A program made the translations under genes and the position numbers. From positions 372,001 to 436,000 of the forward strand of contig CBDCLG010000015.1 in the NCBI GenBank assembly GCA_965218625.1: a stretch of DNA of 64,000 nt. The letters run 5' to 3'. The notes below the pieces were generated by a model that was given only the letters and a program-made list of their open reading frames with translations, searched no databases and was not told the DNA's origin. The stretch's first letter is position 1. Each line of letters starts with the position of its first letter. The DNA is from Bin5 sp965218625 (lineage in GTDB: Bacteria; Chloroflexota; Anaerolineae; Caldilineales; Caldilineaceae). This document shows positions 26,199 to 35,725 of this stretch, piece after piece.

Positions 26199-28397
26199 TC
26201 AGTCGTTGTCGAGGGTCAGCGAGGTCAATCTGCGCGTACCCCTCTTTCGGCCTTCTTCTTCGACCCGTACCCACAACTCGTACACGCCGGGTTCCAACAC
26301 CTCTGGCACTTGCACCGTCGTGTAAATCGGAACGACTTCCTTCTCAGCCCAGTGTTCACTGTGGAAGGTTGTCAGCACATCCAGATTCGACCGCTCGCTT
26401 ACAACCTCTCCCTCAGTGTTTGTCAGGAAGGCCGTGACATTGAGAACCGGATCATAAAGCATCGGTGTCCCCGAGGAATCAAAAAAGCGAGTGGTTTGCA
26501 AACTGAGCCGAACGCGAATCCAATCCCCTCCTGTCAGTTCTGTCCGGTCTATCGCAAACCCTACCAGCTCCAAACCTTCAATCAGACCGGCCCCTACTTC
26601 CTCCTCAAACATGGGCTTGGCGTCGTGAACGCGCCGGAATACAAGCACAGGCTTGCCTCCAAGCTTCTCGGAACGGTCGCTGCTGAACCGCCTGACAGTC
26701 CGGTAATTCGACGTAAACCAGGGATCTCCATGCAGCCAGATGTCGAAGATAATGAGATCTTCGCCCAATACGATGTAATCGGGCAGCAGGTGGGGAATCG
26801 CATAGAATAGGTCCCTCCGCTGCAGCGCCTGCGCCACTTCCGGCTGCAGTCTTCCCAGGAAGTCGATCATCTCCCGGTCGGCGTAGAATCCGATAATGCC
26901 GACATTGTTCGCGGCCACCGTTGCCTCGGGGGGCGTGTTGATGTTGAGCCACTCCCCAACCGCGCGGAAGACCTCATCGCCGCGACCTGACGGCGCGACC
27001 TTGGTCTGCACAACGCGAGGAGGCTCTTCGGCGCGGAGCGCGGTTACCATCGCCCGCAAAGAGAGCACCTGCGGCCACATGAGAAGGAGGAACAGGAGTG
27101 CAAACGCCGCAACCAGAGACGGGCGGGCAGCGTCTTCGAGGAAGTATCGCAAAGTGTCCCACTCTTCCGACGCATCTGCCAGTGACTGCAGAGCCAGCGC
27201 CGGTAGAAGCGCGGCCGCGGGAACAAGAAAGGTGTAGGAAAAGAAGAACGGGGTCAGATCGAACCAGGCAGCGCCAGCCCAATAGACGCCTCCCCATACA
27301 AATAGGCTCCAGGCCCACCGGAATCGAGACAGGCGAAAGGCGCTATAGAAGAGGAAGGGCAGCCAGAGATAGTACCATGCCGACTGGTCGAGCAAGCCCT
27401 CGACCATAATCCGCAGTCCCTCAGAGAACGATGTCCCGATTTTGAAACCGGTAAATCCGATGGCGGCCCATCCTTTCTGGGTTTGAAACACTGTTTTCAG
27501 GGACAGGTCGGAGGAAAGCGCCAGGTAGAGTAACGCGGGAATCAGCACGGCCGAGAAGGCCCAGAACCAGTTCCAGAGAGTAGACGGTCGCGCGACAGCA
27601 GGCTGGGAGAGGTCCGCCGGCGCGCTCCCAGGGGTATTCCCTTTTTTGCCGGATGTAACGGCAATGAAAAACAGTGATGCGACCCCTGCCACCAGGCCCG
27701 CGACCGCGGCCCACAGAAACTCCCCGCGCGCAAAGTGAATAAACGCTTTCCACGTGAACAGAAGCGCGACTGCAACTTCCGCCAGCGAAGTTGCGATTGC
27801 CATGAAGGAGAGTTCCCTGCGCAGGGCGACCTGTAGAAAGTGAAAGAAGACCAGGACGCCGGCAAAGAGTGCGCCCTCGGCCCTGGTCAGTACCGCCAGG
27901 GCTGTCAGGAGCCCCACGGCAACATAGTGCCCGCGGTCGAAATGGTAGAGAGCGGCCAGAACCAGCAGAAGAAAGAAGCTGGTCTCCAGCCCTAGCGTCA
28001 ACCACAGAACGGGAGAGGCGGCCAGCAACAATCCGGAGGTAACTGCAGCCCACCTCAGATTGCGCCGGTAGCAGAGCAGCGTCAGATAGGCGCTAGACCC
28101 GAAGATGCTGGCCGCGTTCAGCACATTGCTCAGCGCGGGAATGGCGAATCCCAGTCTGCCGCCGATGCCCAGCAGCGCCGCGTACAGGGGAGAGCTGACG
28201 CTGAAATGCGGGTTCATCAGATGGTGAACGAGGCGGCCGCTGCGCGCGAAGTTACGCGCATGGCTATAGGTAATATAGGCCTCGTCGATCATCAACGGGA
28301 ACAAGAAAATTCCCGCGACGATCACCACCAGGCCTGACGCGGCTATGGCGGCAAGGGGCAGCCCAGGTGGCGAAACGATCGTGCCGGTCTTAAGCAC
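26199..28397 (-). CDS. Polytopic membrane protein, GT-C-like glycosyltransferase (ArnT/GT39-related), paralogue 1
   Basis: 732 residues: an N-terminal helix (ASGLVVIVAGIFLFPLMI), the first-loop motif DEAYITYSHARNFARSGRLVHH with two acidic residues as expected for GT-C enzymes using polyprenyl-phosphate sugars, and about ten further membrane helices to residue 430. A soluble C-terminal region includes NNVGIIGFYADREMIDFLGR, as seen in many ArnT-like and AftB-like proteins. The last 120 residues look like a beta domain (EVLEPGVYELWVRVEEEG). It probably transfers a sugar to a lipid, polysaccharide or protein outside the membrane. The donor and acceptor are unknown. It is a paralogue of the upstream 28475-30751 gene. 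Confidence 0.75.
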   Translation of the reverse strand: MLKTGTIVSPPGLPLAAIAASGLVVIVAGIFLFPLMIDEAYITYSHARNFARSGRLVHHLMNPHFSVSSPLYAALLGIGGRLGFAIPALSNVLNAASIFGSSAYLTLLCYRRNLRWAAVTSGLLLAASPVLWLTLGLETSFFLLLVLAALYHFDRGHYVAVGLLTALAVLTRAEGALFAGVLVFFHFLQVALRRELSFMAIATSLAEVAVALLFTWKAFIHFARGEFLWAAVAGLVAGVASLFFIAVTSGKKGNTPGSAPADLSQPAVARPSTLWNWFWAFSAVLIPALLYLALSSDLSLKTVFQTQKGWAAIGFTGFKIGTSFSEGLRIMVEGLLDQSAWYYLWLPFLFYSAFRLSRFRWAWSLFVWGGVYWAGAAWFDLTPFFFSYTFLVPAAALLPALALQSLADASEEWDTLRYFLEDAARPSLVAAFALLFLLLMWPQVLSLRAMVTALRAEEPPRVVQTKVAPSGRGDEVFRAVGEWLNINTPPEATVAANNVGIIGFYADREMIDFLGRLQPEVAQALQRRDLFYAIPHLLPDYIVLGEDLIIFDIWLHGDPWFTSNYRTVRRFSSDRSEKLGGKPVLVFRRVHDAKPMFEEEVGAGLIEGLELVGFAIDRTELTGGDWIRVRLSLQTTRFFDSSGTPMLYDPVLNVTAFLTNTEGEVVSERSNLDVLTTFHSEHWAEKEVVPIYTTVQVPEVLEPGVYELWVRVEEEGRKRGTRRLTSLTLDND

Positions 28398-28474
28398 TCC
28401 TGGGGCCTTCTATTGGACTGCTGCTCAAATCGGAACGTGAGAGAGCGACGCGGCGGCGGTTGGTCGCTCCGGTC

Positions 28475-30751
28475 TCAACCATCCGCACCGCTTCCCACAG
28501 ATATGTTCATATAGAACACGTATCCTTTCTTCTTTGTCCTTTGGCTAAAGTTACTGACTCCAAATTGATAGGTGCCGGAAGCCAAGTCTTCCGGCAACAG
28601 AATCTGCACATAGGTTGCAAAACTCTCATGTTCGCGCCAGCGCCTGCTGAAATAGGTTGTCATCGCACTTTCCAAGTATTGTTCCGCGACAATCGCGCCG
28701 TCCATGTCGGCAATTACAAATGAAGTGGTCTTTCCATCGCGGAAAGCAAAGTCGGACTCCGCTGGCTCGGCCTCGCAGTCCAGTTTGACATGCATCCAGG
28801 ACCCCGGTCGCAGATCAGTCCCATATATGACCATACGGGCAAATTTCAGGACAGGGGGGTACGAGATGTATCCTTGCCAATCATAGGCAAACAGGGTCGA
28901 ACTGTCCCACTGTCGGACGTCATCAACTCGCCGCAGGACAACCAGGGAGGGACCCGGAAGAGTCATTTCATTCTCAGCTGTGAAACGTCTGACTTCGTAA
29001 TAGTGCGCAACAAGCCACGAATTTCCCTTTTGCCAAATGTTATAGATGAAATGGGTGTCTTCCAGGACAAGGTAGTCCGGCAGGAGGGCGAGAATTGCAA
29101 AGAAAGGATCACTGCGTTTCAGCCCTTGCGCGACTTCGAGCTGCAATGACCCGGAGAGATCGATCATGGCCCGCTCGGCGAAGTAGCCAACGATACCTGA
29201 TCGGCTGGCAGCGACCGTTGCTTCGGTTGCTGTATTCGCCCGGAACCATTCGCCGGCGTCCCGGTACAGGTCATAGCCGCCGCCTGTCGACAGTGTCTTC
29301 GTACGCGCTGCAGAGGGAGGTTGCTCGGCGCCGACCGCAGATGCGGTCGCCTCGAGCAGAAACAACTGCGCCACGACCAGGCAGACCAGAAGGCCGCCGC
29401 CGGTGAGGGCCTGCAACCAGGGCTTTCCTGCCCATTCCAGCAGCCGCTGGATGGCCAAACCCGCCAGGAGCACGGCACCGGGGACAAGTGGAACGAAGGA
29501 CCAGGGGTAAGGGGACAGCTCAAGCAGGAAAAAGCCGAACAGTTGCAGGACGCCCCAAGCGATGATGGCCCGCACCCACCAGGTAGTCTGGTTGTTGACG
29601 GGGCACCCTTCGGGAGCCGCCGGAACGGCGACCGCCGGCTCCGCATCCTGAAGTTCGGCGACTTCCGCGTCCTCGCTGTTCCCAGGAAACAGTGAGTGGA
29701 TGCCGAAAATGCCGAGAGGAAGCCAGAGAAAGTAGAGAGGGGACTTTTCCAACGATTCCCGCAGCATGGTCAACAGACCTTGCAGGACCAATGTCCCAAA
29801 ACCGTATCCGGTGAATCCGAATGCACCCTGACCCTTTTGCGTCTGGAACGCCATCGGAACAGGGGTCCCATTGGCAACCGAGCTATAGAGCAGGAAGGGG
29901 GCCAGGACGGCTGCGAAAACCAACAGGCCATGCCAACGAATCCGCCGCTCCAGGACAACATATCGGTAGATTCCTGACAGCCCGAGCAACAGAATATCTC
30001 TTTTCTCCGCGAACAGGAATTGATGCAGTAACACGCCCAGAAACATAACGATGGCTACGGCTGCTGGGAAATAGAACCCGACCCGGAGTTCTCGGACGGC
30101 CAGCACCACAGTTGGGATTATGGAAATCCATTGAATCAGAAAGTTTGTAATTTCTCCCTGCGGGGCTCCTTCCCGCCGGGCAATCAGGATAGAAAGTGAC
30201 AGGCCCAGCAACGCGGCCGCGAAAACGCCCTCCCAGCGGGTCAGAACGGCGCATGCCATGAGTACTGCCGCCGCTACGAACTGCCCGCGGTCGGAGTGGT
30301 AGAAAGCAGCCAGAATCAGCAGAAGAAAGAAGCAGTACTCCAGGCCAAGCGTCTGCCACAACAAAGGAGACGTGGCCAGCAGTAGACCGGCAGTAATCGC
30401 GGCCCAGATCATCCCGTTGCGGTGGCAGAGCAAAGACAGGTAGACGCTCGAACCGAAAATGCTGGCCGCTCCCAGGAGTTTGCTGAACGCGGGGATGGGA
30501 ATGCCGACCGCGCCGCCCAAACCGAGTATCAGGGCGTACAGGGGTGTGCTGACGCTGAATTCCGGGTTCGACGGATGGTAGACGAGGCGGCCGCTGCGCG
30601 CGAAATTGCGCGCATGGCTGTAGGTGATATAGGCCTCGTCGATCGTCAATGGGAAGAGGTAGATGCCCGCGACGATCACCGCCAGCCCCGCGGCGGCGAT
30701 GGCGGCAAAGAGCAACAGAGGTTGTGTACCTGTTGTCCTGGAGACAATCAC
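28475..30751 (-). CDS. Polytopic membrane protein, GT-C-like glycosyltransferase, paralogue 2
   Basis: 758 residues with the same plan as the next gene downstream: first-loop motif DEAYITYSHARNFARSGRLVYH, PLYALILGLGG after it, a long run of membrane helices, then a soluble part with RSGIVGYFAERAMIDLSGSL and a C-terminal beta domain (YVQILLPEDLASGTYQFGVSNF). The two genes are tandem duplicates 77 bp apart, diverged strongly outside the loop motif. A cytoplasmic insertion around residue 375-395 (DAEVAELQDAEPAVAVPAAP) is unique to this copy. Cell-envelope glycan assembly is likely. Confidence 0.75.
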   Translation of the reverse strand: MIVSRTTGTQPLLLFAAIAAAGLAVIVAGIYLFPLTIDEAYITYSHARNFARSGRLVYHPSNPEFSVSTPLYALILGLGGAVGIPIPAFSKLLGAASIFGSSVYLSLLCHRNGMIWAAITAGLLLATSPLLWQTLGLEYCFFLLLILAAFYHSDRGQFVAAAVLMACAVLTRWEGVFAAALLGLSLSILIARREGAPQGEITNFLIQWISIIPTVVLAVRELRVGFYFPAAVAIVMFLGVLLHQFLFAEKRDILLLGLSGIYRYVVLERRIRWHGLLVFAAVLAPFLLYSSVANGTPVPMAFQTQKGQGAFGFTGYGFGTLVLQGLLTMLRESLEKSPLYFLWLPLGIFGIHSLFPGNSEDAEVAELQDAEPAVAVPAAPEGCPVNNQTTWWVRAIIAWGVLQLFGFFLLELSPYPWSFVPLVPGAVLLAGLAIQRLLEWAGKPWLQALTGGGLLVCLVVAQLFLLEATASAVGAEQPPSAARTKTLSTGGGYDLYRDAGEWFRANTATEATVAASRSGIVGYFAERAMIDLSGSLQLEVAQGLKRSDPFFAILALLPDYLVLEDTHFIYNIWQKGNSWLVAHYYEVRRFTAENEMTLPGPSLVVLRRVDDVRQWDSSTLFAYDWQGYISYPPVLKFARMVIYGTDLRPGSWMHVKLDCEAEPAESDFAFRDGKTTSFVIADMDGAIVAEQYLESAMTTYFSRRWREHESFATYVQILLPEDLASGTYQFGVSNFSQRTKKKGYVFYMNISVGSGADG

Positions 30752-30981
30752 TCTTCTTCGCCTCTCACCTCTCTGCGCCCGACCGGCTGATCAACGTCTC
30801 ACGCCGGCTGCCGGTGAATGAAGAAAAGTTGAGGGAGGGGTTGCAGAGAGGGCAGATCCAAGGGCGCCGGCAGGGAGATGTTCCCGTTCAGGGCAACGTT
30901 GCGTCGGCCCGCTATCTGTGGGATTCAGAATCCGACTTTGGAAGAGAGCGAGAGTAACTGATGGGTAGCAATCAGTACTAT

Positions 30982-31019
30982 CCACTACTCGCCACTATCC
31001 ACTATCCACTATCCACTGC
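30982..31019. repeat. CCACTAT heptamer tandem repeat
   Basis: Three exact CCACTAT units at 30992-31012, with variant units CCACTAC (30982) and CCACTGC (31013) on the sides. The array runs into the last codons and stop (31002-31004) of the minus-strand SDR gene, so it also encodes the protein's C-terminal VDSG. Confidence 0.8.
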
Positions 31020-31847
31020 AGTTCCCACTTCGTGCTCACTGACCGTCACTTTGGGGCCCTGGCCAAGCTCGATGCCGCCGGTTAGGGGCAGTTCGGCGCC
31101 GGTGATGAAGCTGGCGGCGTCGCTGGCCAGGAAGAGACAGAGATTGCCGGCCTCCTCGATCGTCCCGCTGCGCCCGGTCCATTGCCAGGTTTCAACGAAG
31201 TCGTGAAAGGCCTGGCCGTTCTCCATTCCGGCTTCGAAGTCGAGCCGGCTCTGGGTGAGGATATTGCCGGGCAGAATGGCGTTCACGCGCACGCCGTGCT
31301 CGGCCTCGTCGATGGCAAGCGCCTTGGTGAGGCCGTGGACGCCGCCCTTGGAGGCACAGTAGGTGGTCGCCTGCCACTGCCCCACCGCGCCGACGATACT
31401 GCCCAGGTTGATGATGCTGCCGCGCGTCTTGCGCAGATGGGGGAGGGCGTACTTGCAGGCGGCGAAGACGCTGACCAGGTTCATCTCCAGCATTTCCCTG
31501 AACGCCTCGACTGAGAAGCCATCGATCGGCTGGTGCGGGGGGTGTTGACCGGCGTTGTTGATCAGACAGTCCAGGCGTCCCAAATGTGTGACGGCGCGCT
31601 CGATGACGCGCTCGATCTGTTCGGGCCGGCGCACGTCGCAAGGCTCAAAATGGCAGGTTCCCGGCCCGGCCGCGGCCAGCTCGGCGGCGAGCGTGCAGCC
31701 GGCTTCCTCGTCGATGTCGCAAATAACGACATTTGCGCCGGCGCGCACAAAGACGCGTGCACAGCCTGAGCCGATGCCCTTGCTGCCGCCCGTAATCAGG
31801 GCGGCCTTGTCAAATCCTGAGGCAAAAGGGGGTATTTTCTCTGTCAC
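31002..31847 (-). CDS. Short-chain dehydrogenase/reductase (SDR), sugar-alcohol or hydroxy-acid type
   Basis: 281 residues, classical SDR. The cofactor motif is TGGSKGIGSG with Asp in CDIDEEAG favouring NAD; NNAG and the catalytic Ser of LGSIVGAVGQ and Tyr-x-x-x-Lys (TTYCASKGG) are all present. The C-terminal stretch ASFITGAELPLTGGIELGQGPKV ends later than usual and finishes in residues encoded by the CCACTAT repeat. The start is GTG with no clear ribosome site, and 40 bp separate it from the ABC ATPase gene. As the last gene of the ribose-type transport operon it likely oxidises the imported sugar. Confidence 0.9.
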   Translation of the reverse strand: MTEKIPPFASGFDKAALITGGSKGIGSGCARVFVRAGANVVICDIDEEAGCTLAAELAAAGPGTCHFEPCDVRRPEQIERVIERAVTHLGRLDCLINNAGQHPPHQPIDGFSVEAFREMLEMNLVSVFAACKYALPHLRKTRGSIINLGSIVGAVGQWQATTYCASKGGVHGLTKALAIDEAEHGVRVNAILPGNILTQSRLDFEAGMENGQAFHDFVETWQWTGRSGTIEEAGNLCLFLASDAASFITGAELPLTGGIELGQGPKVTVSEHEVGTAVDSG

Positions 31848-31887
31848 TGGCTTCGCCCGGCATGAATTGAATGGCTGCTTATGCCGC

Positions 31888-32643
31888 TCACTGGAGATAG
31901 GCTGCGCCGCGCACGATCAGGCTCTCAATGTCCTCCAGCGTTGAGTCCTCGACGTCGAGCACGCCTTGTCTTTCGCCGCCCTTGAGCACCATCACCCGGT
32001 CCCCGATCGCGAGGACATCGGAGATGCGGTGGGTGATGAGGATGATCGAAATGCCCTGATCGCGCAGCCCGGCCATGAGGTCGAGCAGCGTGTTGGCCTC
32101 CTTCACGCCCAGGGCGGCGGTCGGCTCATCCATGATCAGAATCCTGGCGTCGAAGCCGATCGCGCGCGCGACGGCCACCATCTGGCGCTGACCGCCGGAC
32201 ATTCTCTCAACCAGCAGCTTGGATGAACTGATGTTGATGCGCAGCCGGTCAAGCAGGGCCTGCGACTCTACCTCCATCCTCTTCCTGTTGAGAAAGGTGA
32301 TGCCGAGGAACCGCCTGGTGTACTCGCGCCCGGTGAAGACATTGGCCGCCACGTCGAGGTTGTTGAACACGGCCAGGTCCTGGTAGATCATCGCCAGCCC
32401 CAGCGCCTGGGCGTCGCGCGGGTTGCGCAGCTCGGCCTTTGCGCCCTCGATGAAGATTTCGCCCGCGTCCGGGATAACGGAGCCAAAGAGCGTCTTCATC
32501 AGCGTGGATTTGCCGGCCGCATTGTCTCCCACCAGCCCCAGCAGCTCCCCGCGCCTCAACTCCAGGTCGACGCCGTTCAGCGCCTGGACGGTGCCGAATT
32601 GCTTGGAGATTCCCCGCATCTCGACCACATGATCGTTGCTCAT
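31888..32643 (-). CDS. Sugar ABC transporter ATP-binding protein, single-domain (FrcA-like)
   Basis: 251 residues with one ABC domain, unlike the tandem-domain RbsA (about 500). Walker A is GDNAAGKSTLMK (Ala replaces the usual Gly), signature MSGGQRQMV, Walker B ILIMDEPTAAL, switch His ILITHRI. Single-domain members such as FrcA act as homodimers. The ATG at 32643 starts MSNDHVVEMRGISKQFG; the in-frame extension to 32871 runs into the binding-protein gene and is discounted. It is separated from the binding-protein gene by a strong hairpin, which could lower its expression relative to the binding protein. Confidence 0.9.
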   Translation of the reverse strand: MSNDHVVEMRGISKQFGTVQALNGVDLELRRGELLGLVGDNAAGKSTLMKTLFGSVIPDAGEIFIEGAKAELRNPRDAQALGLAMIYQDLAVFNNLDVAANVFTGREYTRRFLGITFLNRKRMEVESQALLDRLRINISSSKLLVERMSGGQRQMVAVARAIGFDARILIMDEPTAALGVKEANTLLDLMAGLRDQGISIILITHRISDVLAIGDRVMVLKGGERQGVLDVEDSTLEDIESLIVRGAAYLQ

Positions 32644-32665
32644 GGACTTACTCACAGCAGATAGG

Positions 32666-32696
32666 AGGCGTGGGAAGGGTAGCCCTTCCCACGCCT
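32666..32696 (-). promoter_or_regulatory. Intercistronic hairpin between sugar-binding protein and ATPase genes
   Basis: Perfect 13-bp arms GGCGTGGGAAGGG and CCCTTCCCACGCC with a 3-base loop, plus one flanking A-T pair. It starts 10 bases after the binding-protein stop. There is no downstream T-run on the minus strand, so partial attenuation or mRNA protection is more likely than full termination. Confidence 0.75.
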
Positions 32697-32705
32697 TGCC
32701 AGTTC

Positions 32706-33743
32706 TTACTCGTTGGGCTGCATGATCTCGTTCTCGACAATCTCCTTGATCTCCAGGAAGTTCTGCTTCATCGTATCCTGGTAGCTGTCGATGTTGGACT
32801 GGTCGACAAGCGTGATGCGGGTGTCGAGGTACTGTTGCGTCGAGTGCACGTTCTGGTGCTTGATCATCCACGGGATGTAGACCGCCAGGTAGCCCTGACC
32901 GTAAGGCTGCTGGACGTAGGTCAATGAGACGGTCCCGTTGATGATGCCTTCGACGATCTCCGGCGCATCATCCACACCGGTTACGATGATGTCATCGCGG
33001 CCGGCGTCGGGGAACGCCACCGTCGCGCCGACCGAATTCAGGTTGCCGCACGAGTAGTAGGCGTTCATCTCAGGATAGGTGGCCAGCGCCTCTTCTGCGC
33101 AGCGCACCGTGCCCTCGGGATTGTCGCAGTCGATCAGCGTGCCGATCACCTTGATGTCGGGCGCATGCGCGGCGAAGTAGTCCTCAAGCCCGGCCTGGCG
33201 ATCCTTGTCGACCACGTTGCCCGGCTCACCATAGGCAACCACAACATTGCCCTCGCCTCCCATCAGGTCCGCCAGCCGTTCGGCTACGGTCCAGCCGGCC
33301 TGGTAGAAGTCGGTCGCCATGCAGACGTCGGGGTTGATCGCCTCGCCGCAGGAGGCATTCTGGGTGGTGCCAAGCCCTCTGTCTTTGGCCTGGCCCAGGA
33401 CGCCTTCCATGATGTCGGGCACACCCGTCATTACGCTGAGACCGGCGACGCATGGCAGTGACATGGCGGACTCGGTCATATCCAGCTGCTTCTCAGGGCT
33501 GTATTGCGCCGGCGCCAGGAAGACGATCTCCACGCCAAGCTCCTCCGCAGCCGCCTCGGCGCCGCCCTGCCACTGCGTAATGTAAGGATGCACCAGCGGC
33601 GCGCTGACAATGTAGCGCTCGGTGTCGCCGCATTCCGCCTCCCTTTCGACCACAACCGTCTCCGGCATGGTGCAGGCGGCCAGTACCAGCACCGCAGCGG
33701 CCAGCACCATCAGCGTCATTCCCAAAATCAATCGCTTCGTCAC
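32706..33743 (-). CDS. Sugar ABC transporter substrate-binding lipoprotein (RbsB-type fold)
   Basis: 345 residues. GTG 33743 is chosen because AAGGAGG stands 5 bases before it; the upstream in-frame ATG at 33758 would place that ribosome site inside the coding sequence. Signal TKRLILGMTLMVLAAAVLVLAA-Cys gives a lipoprotein. The mature protein follows the periplasmic-binding-protein type 1 fold, with YIVSAPLVHPYITQWQGGAEAAAEELG as the first strand-helix unit and NAYYSCGNLNSVGATVAFPDAG near the hinge. Pentose, hexose or AI-2-like ligands are possible. It is placed between its permease (upstream) and ATPase (downstream), an unusual order. Confidence 0.92.
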   Translation of the reverse strand: MTKRLILGMTLMVLAAAVLVLAACTMPETVVVEREAECGDTERYIVSAPLVHPYITQWQGGAEAAAEELGVEIVFLAPAQYSPEKQLDMTESAMSLPCVAGLSVMTGVPDIMEGVLGQAKDRGLGTTQNASCGEAINPDVCMATDFYQAGWTVAERLADLMGGEGNVVVAYGEPGNVVDKDRQAGLEDYFAAHAPDIKVIGTLIDCDNPEGTVRCAEEALATYPEMNAYYSCGNLNSVGATVAFPDAGRDDIIVTGVDDAPEIVEGIINGTVSLTYVQQPYGQGYLAVYIPWMIKHQNVHSTQQYLDTRITLVDQSNIDSYQDTMKQNFLEIKEIVENEIMQPNE

Positions 33744-33887
33744 TCTCTCCTCCTTCATGGCATAAGTTATGAATGTTGCGCGATTTCGTGATTCCACTCG
33801 TTCCGTATGACAGTTTCTTGCTTACAGCACCTCCCTTCCACTTAGCTGTAGCTATGCCTCGACCACCTGTCGCGTTCGTCCAAGCAG

Positions 33888-34904
33888 CTAGCGGTCCAGG
33901 CCCAGGATGATGCGCCAGGTCAACTCGCCGCGCCGGAACTGGTCAACCAGCAGAGCGACAACAACCAGGGCCCCCTGCACGATGTCCTGCAGATAGATGC
34001 TCATCTGCAGGACGACCAGCGCATTGCGGGTAATTCCCATGATGGCAGCGCCGATCAGCGTGCCCGCCATCGAGCCGACGCCGCCGGTCAACAGTGTGCC
34101 GCCCACGATCGCGGCGGTTACGACAGGGAAGAGCAGCCCCTGGCCGATTTGGGGGACGGCATTGCCTACCCGGCCCAGCAGTACGATTCCACCCAGTGCT
34201 GAGAGAAAGCCACTGAGGGTGAAAATACCGATGCGGATGCGCTCAACGTTCATGCCCATATCCTGGCTGGCCTTGAGATTGCCGCCAATCATGCGCACGC
34301 GCAGCCCGAAGAGCGTGCGCGTCAGCATAATGTGCATGAGGATGGCAACGATGAACATCAGGATGACCAGCGCAGGGATGCCAAAGATTCGCCCCTGGCC
34401 CAGAAAAACCAGGCCGACGGGCAGACCAACGATCGACTCGCCGCGCGTGATGTAGAAGTTGACGCCGAGAAAGACGGCGCCGGTGGCAAGCGTCATAACG
34501 ATTGGGTGCAGGCGAAAACGGGCTGCCAGCATACCGTTAAGAAAACCACACAGGATGCCGACCCCCAGGCCGCCGGCTATGGCGAAGGGGGGCGAGAGAC
34601 CATAGATCTTCCACAGTCTGGCGGTTACCATGGCGGCCAGGCCGGCGATCGACGCCTGCGACAGATCGAAGGAGCCCGATACGATCACGAGCGTCTGGCC
34701 CATCGCCATGATTGAGGTGACCGAGATCTGCCGAAGAATTGTGGTCAGGTTGAAGGGCGACCGGAAGATCGGCGAAACCGTGTACATGACCACAAAGAAG
34801 ATCACCAGAGCCAGGAATACGCCGGACTCGCGGTAGGAAAACAACTCTCGGATGCGGGTGCGCGCCGTCGCCCCGCGCGGGTTGGACGTTGGCGTAGCCG
34901 TCAT
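33888..34904 (-). CDS. Sugar ABC transporter permease, RbsC type
   Basis: 338 residues, eight to ten membrane helices, BPD_transp_2 family. Signature stretches: ITSIMAMGQTLVIVSGSFDLSQASIAGLAAMV near the N-terminus (the conserved G-x-D-L-S region), GNLKASQDMGMNVERIRIGIFTLSG, and VVTAAIVGGTLLTGGVGSMAGTLIGA. It ends WRIILGLDR. It is the first gene of the ribose-type operon (permease, binding protein, ATPase, SDR) and forms a homodimer channel. The 145-bp spacer to the binding-protein gene may hold a separate promoter, but none was convincing. Confidence 0.92.
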   Translation of the reverse strand: MTATPTSNPRGATARTRIRELFSYRESGVFLALVIFFVVMYTVSPIFRSPFNLTTILRQISVTSIMAMGQTLVIVSGSFDLSQASIAGLAAMVTARLWKIYGLSPPFAIAGGLGVGILCGFLNGMLAARFRLHPIVMTLATGAVFLGVNFYITRGESIVGLPVGLVFLGQGRIFGIPALVILMFIVAILMHIMLTRTLFGLRVRMIGGNLKASQDMGMNVERIRIGIFTLSGFLSALGGIVLLGRVGNAVPQIGQGLLFPVVTAAIVGGTLLTGGVGSMAGTLIGAAIMGITRNALVVLQMSIYLQDIVQGALVVVALLVDQFRRGELTWRIILGLDR

Positions 34905-34957
34905 CTGGATCCTCCTGTGGATCCTTTACTTACAGAGTTGTTGCAGCGAATAGACCG

Positions 34958-35653
34958 CTATTCATGGCGCCCCATGCGCGCCTTCAAACCTTCGTAGTTG
35001 TAGCCGTCGCTGGCCAGAAAGTCGAAGTAGGAGGTCTCCGTCTTGAGTACGTTTCTCGCCTGTTCCACAACGTCATTGGCAATCTCAAGCGGAATCGACA
35101 CGATGCCGTTGGCGTCGCCGTGCAGCAGGTCGCCGGGCTGGATCGTCAGGCCGCAGATCGAAACAGTGATGTCAAGATCGATGTATACCCCGTACCCGTG
35201 GGAGACGACCGCCCCTGGACAGAAGAGCTGAAAGCCCGGCGCGCGCCGCCGAATGCCGGCGAAGTCGCGGTTCCCCAGATCGGTCACCAGCCCGACCGCG
35301 CCCAGCTTCTGTATGGCGGAGCAGAACATATCCCCCGCCAGACAGCTGCGCATCCGGTCCGGGCCCATGTACTGGACGGCGAGGACAGTCGGGTTGGGCG
35401 CGTCCAGGACCATGTCCATCACGTCGTGCAGGCGCATCGGCCGGTCATCGCCGGCGGTGGTGGTGTCGTGGGTCGCTGTCACCGCGAAGCCGACCATCGG
35501 CTTGTGCTCGGGGAACTGGCAGCTCAGCTCCATCGAGATGTAGCCGGTAACCTGATCGCGGACTCCGAAATGCTCGATCGCATTGGAGACGGTCGCGCTG
35601 TCGATCTCGCGCAGCGCCTCGATAGTTTCAGCGGAGACTTGTGGATTCGTCAT
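34958..35653 (-). CDS. RraA family protein (HMG/CHA aldolase or regulator of RNase E fold)
   Basis: About 231 residues. Domain landmarks: IDSATVSNAIEHFG at the N-terminus, GPDRMRSCLAGDMFCSAIQKLGAVGLVTDLGNRDFAGIR (the RraA metal/substrate region), and IQPGDLLHGDANGIVSIPLEIA. These are typical of 4-carboxy-4-hydroxy-2-oxoadipate aldolase/oxaloacetate decarboxylase members. Alternative starts GTG 35662, ATG 35659 and ATG 35653 cluster around GGGGTG; the last gives a 6-base spacing. In catabolic clusters like this one, RraA-like proteins are usually metal-dependent lyases of sugar-acid pathways rather than RNase regulators (inference). Confidence 0.87.
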   Translation of the reverse strand: MTNPQVSAETIEALREIDSATVSNAIEHFGVRDQVTGYISMELSCQFPEHKPMVGFAVTATHDTTTAGDDRPMRLHDVMDMVLDAPNPTVLAVQYMGPDRMRSCLAGDMFCSAIQKLGAVGLVTDLGNRDFAGIRRRAPGFQLFCPGAVVSHGYGVYIDLDITVSICGLTIQPGDLLHGDANGIVSIPLEIANDVVEQARNVLKTETSYFDFLASDGYNYEGLKARMGRHE

Positions 35654-35725
35654 TTTCATCACCCCAGTTTTTGGCGCGGTCGGCAGGCGGTTTGGATTGC
35701 AACCCGCCGATCACCGACCGCTCGG

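Noticed and set aside
30982..31019. CRISPR-like short repeat array
   Set aside because: Units are 7 bp and directly adjacent with no spacers, and no cas genes are near. It is a simple tandem repeat.
31866..31885. Short inverted repeat between SDR and ATPase genes (CGGCAT and ATGCCG)
   Set aside because: Only six pairs with a long loop; expected by chance in GC-rich spacer.
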